From: Sulfurimonas sp.
Lineage (GTDB): Bacteria > Campylobacterota > Campylobacteria > Campylobacterales > Sulfurimonadaceae
Direction: 5' to 3'
Assembly: GCA_002733945.2 (NCBI GenBank)
Contig: NVXO02000008.1
Location: 50,304 to 55,757, forward strand
DNA length: 5,454 nucleotides
This document shows, one piece after another, positions 1 to 5,454 of the stretch (the first letter of the stretch is position 1; each line of letters opens with the position of its first letter). Made by a program: the position numbers and the translations under genes. Below the pieces are notes generated by a model. It searched no databases. It was not told where the DNA came from and saw only the letters and a list, made by a program, of their open reading frames with translations.

Positions 1-72
1 GAAGATAAATTCTATCTTAACATTAATTTTAGAAACAAATTGTATGATATAAGAATAGAAAAGAAAAGATGA
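1..72 (+). CDS. possible 3' end of an upstream gene (partial, unidentified)
   Basis: Frame 1 is open from the first base of the window to a TGA at 70-72, giving 23 residues that start EDKFYLNINF and end IEKKR. The other two forward frames close early, with stops at 6-8 and 50-52. The residues alternate hydrophobic and polar around an Arg-Asn turn, which would suit a beta hairpin followed by a basic tail. This is plausible for a real C-terminus, but it is too short to assign a family. An open run of this length is not improbable by chance even in AT-rich DNA. If it is real, the upstream gene lies on the same strand and ends 38 bases before the channel gene, so it could belong to the same transcription unit. 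Confidence 0.4.
   Translation, partial: EDKFYLNINFRNKLYDIRIEKKR
2..18. repeat. 17-bp near-perfect palindrome, possible operator
   Basis: AAGATA at 2-7 and TATCTT at 13-18 are perfect inverted arms around a 5-base AATTC centre, and 7 of the 8 symmetric base pairs match. The right arm recurs as part of TATCTTAA at 13-20 and again at 83-90. The second copy also has a partner AAGAT at 66-70, so these arms bracket the TATAAT box. Dyad symmetry near a promoter is typical of repressor sites such as those of TetR- or MarR-family regulators of efflux operons. The arms are short and made almost only of A and T, and the first copy may lie inside an upstream coding tail, so a regulatory role is only a suggestion. 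Confidence 0.25.
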
Positions 73-74
73 GT

Positions 75-80
75 TATAAT
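75..80 (+). promoter_or_regulatory. candidate -10 box (TATAAT) of the efflux operon
   Basis: A perfect TATAAT hexamer lies in the short gap before the channel gene and would place the start of transcription about 25 bases before the ATG. No convincing TTGACA-like box is present 17 bases upstream. In Campylobacterota the sigma-70 -35 element is usually weak and replaced by periodic A/T tracts, so its absence does not rule the site out. TATAAG at 48-53 and TATACT at 91-96 are weaker alternatives. In DNA this AT-rich, such a hexamer can occur by chance. Confidence 0.35.
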
Positions 81-110
81 TTTATCTTAATATACTAATA
101 AGGAATTCAA

Positions 111-1463
111 ATGAGAATAGTACTAATTTTTATGATGTTTCAACAGCTACTAATGGCTGGTGTAGATTCACTTACTTTAAATGAAGCTATACAAATTCTG
201 CAAACTAAAAACTTAGAAATCAAAGCTGCCACACTTGATGTAAAGATAGCACAACAAGACGAACAAAGTATTTCAGGAGCTCACTGGGGTAAGCTTGACT
301 TTATTCAAGATGTAGCACGAAGTAATGATGCAGGAAATGTTTTTGGCTTTAAACTCACTTCTCGTGAGGCTACTTTTAGAGACTTCGGATTTATGGATTT
401 TGGAGGTCAGTTCCCACCAGATACACCACCAGACAGTTTAAATTACCCTGATGATAGAAACTTCTTTCAAAGTAAACTCCGTTATGAAGTGCCACTTTTT
501 ACAGGTTTTGCCCTCAGTTCATACGGTGAAATCATGCATTCTATGACAAAAATGAAATCACTAAAAAAAGAAGCACTTGTCAATGAAAAAACGTTTGAGT
601 TAAGAAAATCATACTATAACATGGCGTTATTGGACAACTCAATCAAAAATCTATCTACTATACTCACAAATATTCAAAGACTAGAAACGACTACGCAAAG
701 TATGATAGATGTAGGGTATGCAAAAAATATAGACCTTTTAGAGGTCAAAGCAAAAAAAGGAAATGTTGAGAGACTCTTAGGGCAGATGAACTCAAATAAA
801 ACACTTTTATATCACTATATTAGCTTTCTACTCAACCAAAAAACTTCAAATATTATAGTGCCTAACTCGGAGGTGCCAATGCCTCATTTGAGTGATGAAA
901 GTATTCTCTCATCTAATCTTGATATTCAAAAAGCCACAACAGGTTTAGTTATTAGAAAAAGTATGCTCTCTTCTGAGAAGGCATCATATTATCCTACTGT
1001 TGGAGCCTTTGGTGAAATTGCCACTGCTGATGATAGTTTTTTAGGCGACGCGGGTAAGCATCAAGCCTACACAGTAGGTGCAAGACTTACATGGAATATT
1101 TTTAATGGGGGGAGTGATGGTTCTAAAATAGAAAAATCAAAACTAGAACTTTTAAAAATGCAGTCTCAGGTTGCCCTTGCAAAAAATGGAGTATCCTTAC
1201 AAATAGCAAAGATTAGAACAGAGATAAAAAGTGTCAATGAAGAGATACGATCTTTAAATGCAGAGTTAGAACTTTTAGATGCAATCTATAAAAATTATGA
1301 GGGGCGTTATAAAGAGAAACTCTCTTCAATAAATGATGTCATAATCAAACAATCACAACAGATAGAAAAAATACTACAACTGCAAATGGCAAAAAATAGA
1401 CGCAATGAAAAAATCTTTGCCTTAGAAAAAATAGCAAATACAAAAGGACATTATAATGATTAG
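111..1463 (+). CDS. TolC-family outer-membrane efflux channel (CmeD/HefA-like)
   Basis: This is the outer-membrane exit duct of the RND pump; TolC-family proteins form trimeric beta-barrels with a long periplasmic alpha-helical tunnel. The 450-residue product has a short hydrophobic signal peptide (about residues 1-16, ending LLMAG) and no lipobox cysteine, so it is probably not a lipoprotein. The family repeat is seen twice. The first half has LTLNEAIQIL at 21-30, strand motif PLFTG at 128-132 and VGYAKNIDLLEVKAKK at 201-216. The second half has ASYYPTVGAFGE at 291-302 and LTWNIFNGGS at 326-335, then a long coiled-coil-like segment from about 336 to 440. Residues 76-118 hold an insertion rich in Phe, Gly, Pro and Asp before the barrel strand. 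The start is supported by AAGGA at 100-104, six bases upstream. Its 3' end overlaps the adaptor gene by 8 bases, consistent with translational coupling. The family call is firm; orthology to CmeD or HefA is inferred from gene order. Confidence 0.93.
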   Translation: MRIVLIFMMFQQLLMAGVDSLTLNEAIQILQTKNLEIKAATLDVKIAQQDEQSISGAHWGKLDFIQDVARSNDAGNVFGFKLTSREATFRDFGFMDFGGQFPPDTPPDSLNYPDDRNFFQSKLRYEVPLFTGFALSSYGEIMHSMTKMKSLKKEALVNEKTFELRKSYYNMALLDNSIKNLSTILTNIQRLETTTQSMIDVGYAKNIDLLEVKAKKGNVERLLGQMNSNKTLLYHYISFLLNQKTSNIIVPNSEVPMPHLSDESILSSNLDIQKATTGLVIRKSMLSSEKASYYPTVGAFGEIATADDSFLGDAGKHQAYTVGARLTWNIFNGGSDGSKIEKSKLELLKMQSQVALAKNGVSLQIAKIRTEIKSVNEEIRSLNAELELLDAIYKNYEGRYKEKLSSINDVIIKQSQQIEKILQLQMAKNRRNEKIFALEKIANTKGHYND

Positions 1464-2208
1464 CAAAAAAATCCTACTTATACTAGCACTAACAGGCTCA
1501 CTTATAGCAGAAACACTCACACTCTCAGGAAGTGTTATCTCTGACAACCAGAAGATGATAACAAGCCGTTTTATGGGTTTTGTGACAAATGTATATGTAA
1601 ACGAAGGTGAAAAAGTCAAAAAAAGTCAAATACTTTATACTATTGACTCAAGAGAGATAGATTCAGCAACTCGTCAAAGTGAACTGAGTCTTCAAATGTA
1701 CCAAAACCAATATAGAAATCTAAAACTAAATCTTGAGAGATACAAAAGACTCTTAAAAAAAGACATGGTTTCAAAATATGAAGTAGAAAACCTTGAACTA
1801 GCGGCCCTAAACCTTCAAGATATGATTAGTATTGCCAAAGCAAGACTTCAAGAGGTTCAAAATCAGTATATGTACCTGAATGTCAAAGCACCAAATGATG
1901 GTGTAGTTGTTGCCAAAAATATCAAGGTTGGTGAGATGGCTATGCCTGGTATGCCAGCTATTGTTCTCTCAGATCTGAGTGATTTAAAAATCAGTGCAGA
2001 GATTCCTGAGAGTAATCTTGCCCTTATTAGCCATGGGAAAAGAGTTGTAATAGAAATACCCTCATTAAAATTGAAGACAATTGGAAAAATTTCTGCGATT
2101 ATCCCTAACTCTAATCCTATGACACACACATTTAAGATAAAAGTCTCTTTTAAGACAAACTCAAAGTCTGTATATCCTGGGATGTATGCGACTATCAGCA
2201 TTAAATAA
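1456..2208 (+). CDS. compact RND periplasmic adaptor (membrane fusion protein, CmeE/HefB-like)
   Basis: The adaptor bridges the inner-membrane permease and the TolC-like channel in the periplasm. The 250-residue product starts with a signal peptide (MISKKILLILALTGSLIAE). It lacks the cysteine of a lipoprotein adaptor such as AcrA. The first lipoyl half is at about 35-66, with GFVTNVYVNEGEKVKKSQIL. A short alpha-helical hairpin runs from about 67 to 137. The second lipoyl half is at about 138-172, with VKAPNDGVVV and KVGEMAMPG. A beta-barrel domain follows from about 177 and ends in YPGMYATISIK at the very C-terminus. Most adaptors are 350-400 residues and continue into a membrane-proximal domain, which is absent here; the adaptors CmeE and HefB are of similar small size. 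The start has AAAGGA at 1443-1448, seven bases upstream. It overlaps the channel gene by 8 bases and ends 10 bases before the permease gene. Confidence 0.93.
   Translation: MISKKILLILALTGSLIAETLTLSGSVISDNQKMITSRFMGFVTNVYVNEGEKVKKSQILYTIDSREIDSATRQSELSLQMYQNQYRNLKLNLERYKRLLKKDMVSKYEVENLELAALNLQDMISIAKARLQEVQNQYMYLNVKAPNDGVVVAKNIKVGEMAMPGMPAIVLSDLSDLKISAEIPESNLALISHGKRVVIEIPSLKLKTIGKISAIIPNSNPMTHTFKIKVSFKTNSKSVYPGMYATISIK
1611..1630. repeat. 10-bp tandem direct repeat inside the adaptor gene
   Basis: AAAAGTCAAA occurs twice back to back, creating an A7 run at the junction. It lies within the first lipoyl half-motif (codons for EKVKKSQI). The unit is not a multiple of three, so gain or loss of one copy would shift the adaptor frame. 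The encoded residues look normal for the family, so the present state is the functional one. The repeat may simply reflect Lys/Val/Ser codons in AT-rich DNA. Confidence 0.8.
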
Positions 2209-2214
2209 AGGAAA
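2208..2214 (+). promoter_or_regulatory. ribosome binding site that sets the permease N-half start at 2219
   Basis: AAGGAAA lies four bases before the ATG at 2219, with its GGA core six bases away, just after the adaptor stop (2206-2208). An in-frame ATG at 2186 would add 11 residues (MRLSALNKGNF) and overlap the adaptor gene by 23 bases. It has only a weak upstream CCTGGGA-like sequence and its extra residues do not resemble an RND N-terminus, so 2219 is preferred. Confidence 0.8.
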
Positions 2215-2218
2215 TTTC

Positions 2219-3808
2219 ATGAAGGATGTAAATTTTATACCAAAAGATTATGCTGGAAAACTAGCCAAGGCATTTATTCATAGTCCTCTTACTCTTACAC
2301 TTGGAGTATTTATCTTAGCTATTGGGTATCTTTCTCTAGAGATCATGCCAAGAGAAGAGAATCCGCAGATGGTTGTCAGTGGTTCTACTGTTATCATTGC
2401 CTTACCTGGAGCTAGTGCTAAAGAGATTCAAAAAATCATTGTAAACCCTTTAGAGAGAAAACTTAAAGAGGTAAAAGGCGTAGAGCATATTTATGGTCGT
2501 GCTATGGATAATGTAGGTATTGTAAACGCAGCCTTTTACATTGGTGAAGCCAAAGAGGGAGCCAATCTCAAAATCTATGATAAAATCATGCAAAATGCAG
2601 ATATATTTCCAAGTGGAGCGATGAATCCCATCATCAAACCTCTTGATATAGATGTAGATATTCCCATTGTCTCTATCGCGTTTTATACTGATAATGAAAA
2701 GATGAATAAGACACAACTGTACGATAGAGTTAAAAAGATTCAACACCACATCAATGGTCTTGATAATGTTGCAGTAACAGAGCTTAAAGGTGGTTCTAAA
2801 CATCAGTTTAACATAGAAGTAGATATCAATAAACTCTCAGGATATAACCTCTCTATGGGACAGATTAAAAAAGCTGTTTCATCTCTGGCCTATAATGTTC
2901 CTGCAACAAAAAACACAAGTAAAGATAATCAAATTGTAATTCTTGGTGTTAAGAATGCCCTTGATAGTATTAAAGATATAAACAATATTATTGTTGCACA
3001 ATATGGAGGTTCTCCAATTTACCTCTCACAAGTAGCCGAGGTCAGCGATAGTTATGACATACAAAACTTTAAAAAAGCCCTTATAAAAGTACGAGATGAA
3101 AATGGAGATTTTTCTTCTTTTAAAGAGCAGATAACACTCAGTGTCTCAAAACTACAAGGAACAAACACAGTAATAATTGCAGATGAAGTAAAAGAAGAGC
3201 TTCAAACATATAAAAAGTTCTTAGAGAAAGATGGTATTCATTATGTTATCACTCGTAATGATGGGGAGAGAGCAGATGAGGCTGTAAATGAACTTGTCTA
3301 TCACCTAGTGCTCTCCATTATAATTATCGCAGTTTTACTTGCTTTTGTTTTAGGATGGAGAGAGTCCCTTATAGTTACTTTTACAGTTCCTGCAATTTTA
3401 GCAATTACTCTCTTTGTAGCTTATCTATCGGGACAAACAATTAACCGTATTACACTGTTTGCTTTTTTACTCTCTCTTGGTCTCTTAGTCGATGCTGCCA
3501 TTATCGTAATCGAGAATATTCACAGACACTATCATTCTAAAGAATCTGCACATGAGACACCAACTGAATTGATGATAAAAGCAACAGATGAGATAGGTGC
3601 ACCAACTAATATTGCAACATTGGCAATTATACTCACAATGATACCTATGGCCTTTGTAGGGCAGATGATGGGTCAGTTTATGAAACCTATACCTGCTAAT
3701 GTTCCCGTAGCACTTATTGCCTCACTTTTTGTGGCATATATATTTACACCCTACCTAGCAGTCCGAATGCTAAAACGTCCAGACCATTCTGATACAGGAG
3801 AAAAATAA
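2219..3808 (+). CDS. RND efflux permease, N-terminal half (TM1-TM6; CmeF/HefC/AcrB-like, split gene)
   Basis: This 529-residue product is the first half of an RND proton/substrate antiporter of the inner membrane. TM1 is at about 24-40, followed by the family motif MPREENPQ at 43-50. The first periplasmic porter/docking lobe runs to about 360 and includes LPGASAKEI at 62-70. TM2 is at about 363-379, then WRESLIV, TM3 at 383-403, TM4 at 411-433, TM5 at about 465-481 and TM6 at about 496-514. TM4 reads GLLVDAAIIVIEN: D425 matches AcrB Asp407, but the second acidic residue (AcrB Asp408) is Ala426. Heavy-metal RND pumps such as CusA also have Asp-Ala here. The frame ends with a hydrophilic tail (KRPDHSDTGEK) in the cytoplasmic TM6-TM7 loop, where intact permeases simply continue. 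The next gene supplies TM7-TM12 and starts on the last base of this stop. There is no other sign of decay. Substrate is unknown; it could be drugs, bile-like compounds, solvents or metals. Confidence 0.93.
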   Translation: MKDVNFIPKDYAGKLAKAFIHSPLTLTLGVFILAIGYLSLEIMPREENPQMVVSGSTVIIALPGASAKEIQKIIVNPLERKLKEVKGVEHIYGRAMDNVGIVNAAFYIGEAKEGANLKIYDKIMQNADIFPSGAMNPIIKPLDIDVDIPIVSIAFYTDNEKMNKTQLYDRVKKIQHHINGLDNVAVTELKGGSKHQFNIEVDINKLSGYNLSMGQIKKAVSSLAYNVPATKNTSKDNQIVILGVKNALDSIKDINNIIVAQYGGSPIYLSQVAEVSDSYDIQNFKKALIKVRDENGDFSSFKEQITLSVSKLQGTNTVIIADEVKEELQTYKKFLEKDGIHYVITRNDGERADEAVNELVYHLVLSIIIIAVLLAFVLGWRESLIVTFTVPAILAITLFVAYLSGQTINRITLFAFLLSLGLLVDAAIIVIENIHRHYHSKESAHETPTELMIKATDEIGAPTNIATLAIILTMIPMAFVGQMMGQFMKPIPANVPVALIASLFVAYIFTPYLAVRMLKRPDHSDTGEK

Positions 3809-3810
3809 TG
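3796..3810 (+). promoter_or_regulatory. internal SD sequence and overlapping stop/start (TAATG) joining the two permease halves
   Basis: AGGAG at 3796-3800 is followed by A5 (3801-3805), the stop TAA (3806-3808) and an ATG that uses the last A of the stop (3808-3810). The SD lies seven bases before the ATG, a favourable distance. This is a classic termination-reinitiation arrangement that would give near-equal amounts of the two halves. The second frame is shifted by -1 relative to the first, so one extra base in the A5 run would fuse them. The same bases encode Thr-Gly-Glu-Lys, so the SD match could be fortuitous. Confidence 0.7.
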
Positions 3811-5454
3811 TTTAAAAAATTTGAGAACTTTATATATAGAGCAATACAGAGTTCTTCGCAGAGAAAATTAATTCTAATTGTTACACTTTCAGCTTTTATA
3901 CTCTCTATATTGATGATTGCACCAAGTAAAATGGTACTGGCAAAAATGCTACCAGGAAAAGATAATGACAATTTTAATATCTATGTCACACTTGCAACGG
4001 GGAGTTCTATTACTCAGACACAAGAGGTCACTTCATGTGTCAGTAATATCTTAACACAAGAGAAAGAACTTCGTGATTTAGAAGTTTTTTTAGGTATGGG
4101 CTCTCCACTTGATTTTGCAGGACTTATCAAAGGGAGTCAATTTAAAAATAGTGAGAATCTAGCCGAGTTAGTGCTAAACCTTACTAAAAAGCATCATAGA
4201 GATGAACCATCTTACCTGATAGTACAAAGACTTCGTCCTATTATTCAGTCACAGTGTCAAAAACTGTACGAGGGAACAAAAATTTCTTTTGTTGAACCAC
4301 CAGCAGGACCACCAACAATGGCGGCTATAGTTGCTGAAATATATGGAGATAATGCAGAGGGCATTCGTAAACTATCAAATAGGGTTGCAGATGTTTTTCA
4401 TAAAACGAAAGGTTTAGTAGATATAGATATTATGCAGGATGATATTTTTGATACTTTCAAAATTGTAGTTAACAACACTAAAATTGTTCGTTCAGGTGTA
4501 GATATAGAACAACTCAACAACATCATTTATCTCGCGTTTGAGGGTATGCAAATAGCAGTAAAAAATTCTGAAATGTATAATGACCAAGTGCCAATTTATC
4601 TTGCGCTATCCCAAGAATCAAAAAGTTTTACACGAAAAGATCTTGATGCTATCAGAGTTAAACTGAGTGCTCTTAAACTTATGAATAGACAGGGTATGAT
4701 GATTCCCTTAACTGAGCTTGTGAGTGTAGAAGTTGAGAAATCGAATCCTATGATACTCTCTAAGAACCTTCATATGATGAGTAATGTTATGGCTGAGACA
4801 GATATGCTTTCTCAAGTTTACCCTTTAATGGAGGCACGAGAGACTATACTTCAAACTTTTAGTGACACGTACACTATAGAGAAAATTGGTCTATTTAACC
4901 TACAACTAACTGACAAAAAAAGTGCAAAAATTTATAAACTCATTTGGGATGGTGAGATGGAAGTCACCCTCGATACTTTTGTTGAACTCGGGGCTGCATT
5001 TATTGCGGCACTTGTTCTTATATTTTTACTAATGGTAGTCTATTATAAGAGTTATACTATTAGTGGTATTATTCTTTTGGGTTCTTTTCTCTCTATTATA
5101 GGTGTGATTGTTGGTCATTTTATTATGGATATCTTTACACAAGAAACTTTCTTTTTAACTGCGACATCACTCATAGGTTTTATCGCTCTTATTGGAATAA
5201 GTTCAAGGAATTCTCTACTACTTATAGACTTTACAAAGTCTCTAATGCGAGATAAAGGGATGGACCAAGCAAATGCGATAGCTCACTCAGCTGCAACACG
5301 AGCAAAACCTATCTTCTTAACTGCTGTTGCAATTATGCTTGCCTCAACTCTTTTAGCCGGAGATGCAGTTTTTGGTGGACTTGGAGTTTCACTAATATTT
5401 GGAACACTAGCAGCAGTTATAGCTTCACTTATCGTAGTACCTGTTTTATTAAAT
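3808..5454 (+). CDS. RND efflux permease, C-terminal half (TM7-TM12; partial, runs off the window)
   Basis: The frame is open for 549 codons to the last base of the window, with no stop. The product starts with a basic, amphipathic segment (MFKKFENFIYRAI) like the loop that precedes TM7 in intact RND pumps. TM7 follows at about 21-38, then MLPGKDNDNFNIYVT at 47-61. The second porter lobe carries VEPPAGPPTMAAIVAEIYG at 162-180 and two cysteines (77 and 150) that could pair in the periplasm. TM8 is at about 394-411, TM9 at 417-437, TM10 at 452-473, TM11 at about 501-519 and TM12 at about 523-548. TM10 contains GISSRNSLLLIDF: R467 sits where AcrB has the proton-relay Lys940. TM11 KPIFLT places T505 at AcrB Thr978. 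VPVLLN at the edge is the usual end of TM12, so probably only a short cytoplasmic tail is missing. It must pair with the upstream half to form one protomer. RND family identity is very secure; independent function as a separate chain is inferred. Confidence 0.92.
   Translation, partial: MFKKFENFIYRAIQSSSQRKLILIVTLSAFILSILMIAPSKMVLAKMLPGKDNDNFNIYVTLATGSSITQTQEVTSCVSNILTQEKELRDLEVFLGMGSPLDFAGLIKGSQFKNSENLAELVLNLTKKHHRDEPSYLIVQRLRPIIQSQCQKLYEGTKISFVEPPAGPPTMAAIVAEIYGDNAEGIRKLSNRVADVFHKTKGLVDIDIMQDDIFDTFKIVVNNTKIVRSGVDIEQLNNIIYLAFEGMQIAVKNSEMYNDQVPIYLALSQESKSFTRKDLDAIRVKLSALKLMNRQGMMIPLTELVSVEVEKSNPMILSKNLHMMSNVMAETDMLSQVYPLMEARETILQTFSDTYTIEKIGLFNLQLTDKKSAKIYKLIWDGEMEVTLDTFVELGAAFIAALVLIFLLMVVYYKSYTISGIILLGSFLSIIGVIVGHFIMDIFTQETFFLTATSLIGFIALIGISSRNSLLLIDFTKSLMRDKGMDQANAIAHSAATRAKPIFLTAVAIMLASTLLAGDAVFGGLGVSLIFGTLAAVIASLIVVPVLLN

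Noticed and set aside
732..746. Inverted repeat GACCT/AGGTC that could form a hairpin
   Set aside because: It has only a 5-bp stem deep inside the channel gene with no T-run after it, so it is neither a terminator nor a likely operator.
1422..1619. Minus-strand open frame of 65 residues across the channel/adaptor overlap
   Set aside because: It is antisense to two genes with strong family motifs and looks like a shadow of signal-peptide codons.
1863..2201. Minus-strand open frame of 112 residues
   Set aside because: It is fully antisense to a well-supported adaptor gene, shows no recognizable motif and is a frame shadow.
2186..2218. Longer version of the permease N half starting at ATG 2186
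   Set aside because: It would overlap the adaptor gene and add residues unlike an RND N-terminus, while ATG 2219 has a well-placed AAGGAAA.
2450..2803. Minus-strand open frame of 117 residues
   Set aside because: It lies antisense to the conserved porter lobe of the permease, has a biased Ile/Tyr/Cys-rich composition and no family features.
3744..3971. Minus-strand open frame of 75 residues across the permease junction
   Set aside because: Its position over the split was tempting, but both flanking frames are well-supported RND coding sequence and the antisense frame has no motif.
4085..4091. T7 homopolymer in the permease C half as a phase-variation tract
   Set aside because: Runs of seven are ordinary in DNA this AT-rich (similar A7 runs occur near 563 and 752), and the frame is intact on both sides.
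2219..5454. Decayed pseudogene interpretation of the permease
   Set aside because: Apart from the single junction, both halves are uninterrupted with intact motifs, and the second has its own SD and start; a very recent single-base lesion cannot be excluded and is kept as a finding.

Overview
The window is AT-rich, tightly packed and coded entirely on the + strand. It holds one tripartite resistance-nodulation-division (RND) efflux operon in the order outer-membrane channel, periplasmic adaptor, inner-membrane permease. The low GC, the A/T-ending codons, the compact adaptor of about 250 residues and the gene order all resemble the cmeDEF operon of Campylobacter and hefABC of Helicobacter. This suggests a member of the Campylobacterota, possibly a free-living Sulfurimonas-, Sulfurovum- or Arcobacter-like organism. 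The taxonomic call is an inference from composition and architecture, not from a marker gene.

Layout: 1-72 reads as the possible 3' tail of an upstream gene on the same strand. 73-110 is a short AT-rich gap with a TATAAT box and a Shine-Dalgarno (SD) sequence. 111-1463 encodes a TolC-family channel. 1456-2208 encodes a miniature membrane fusion protein and overlaps the channel gene by 8 bases. 2219-3808 encodes the N-terminal half of an RND permease (TM1, first periplasmic lobe, TM2-TM6). 3808 to the window edge encodes the C-terminal half (TM7, second periplasmic lobe, TM8-TM12) and is still open at 5454. No terminator, RNA gene, insertion sequence or CRISPR array was seen, and there is no gene-free stretch above 300 bases.

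The notable point is the permease. RND drug and metal pumps are normally one polypeptide of about 1,000-1,080 residues. Here the reading frame stops in the cytoplasmic loop between TM6 and TM7, and a second frame starts at once (the stop TAA and the start ATG share one base), preceded by a good SD sequence. Either this is a genuine two-gene permease made by coupled translation, or a one-base indel in an A5 run has split it, or ribosomal slippage rejoins it. Both halves keep their family motifs with no other lesion. The predicted proton-relay residues are divided between the two products, so both would be needed for a working pump.

The expected machine is a proton-driven pump: the two permease halves assemble in the inner membrane, the small adaptor links them to the TolC-like channel, and substrate is expelled across both membranes. 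The sequence does not reveal the substrate.
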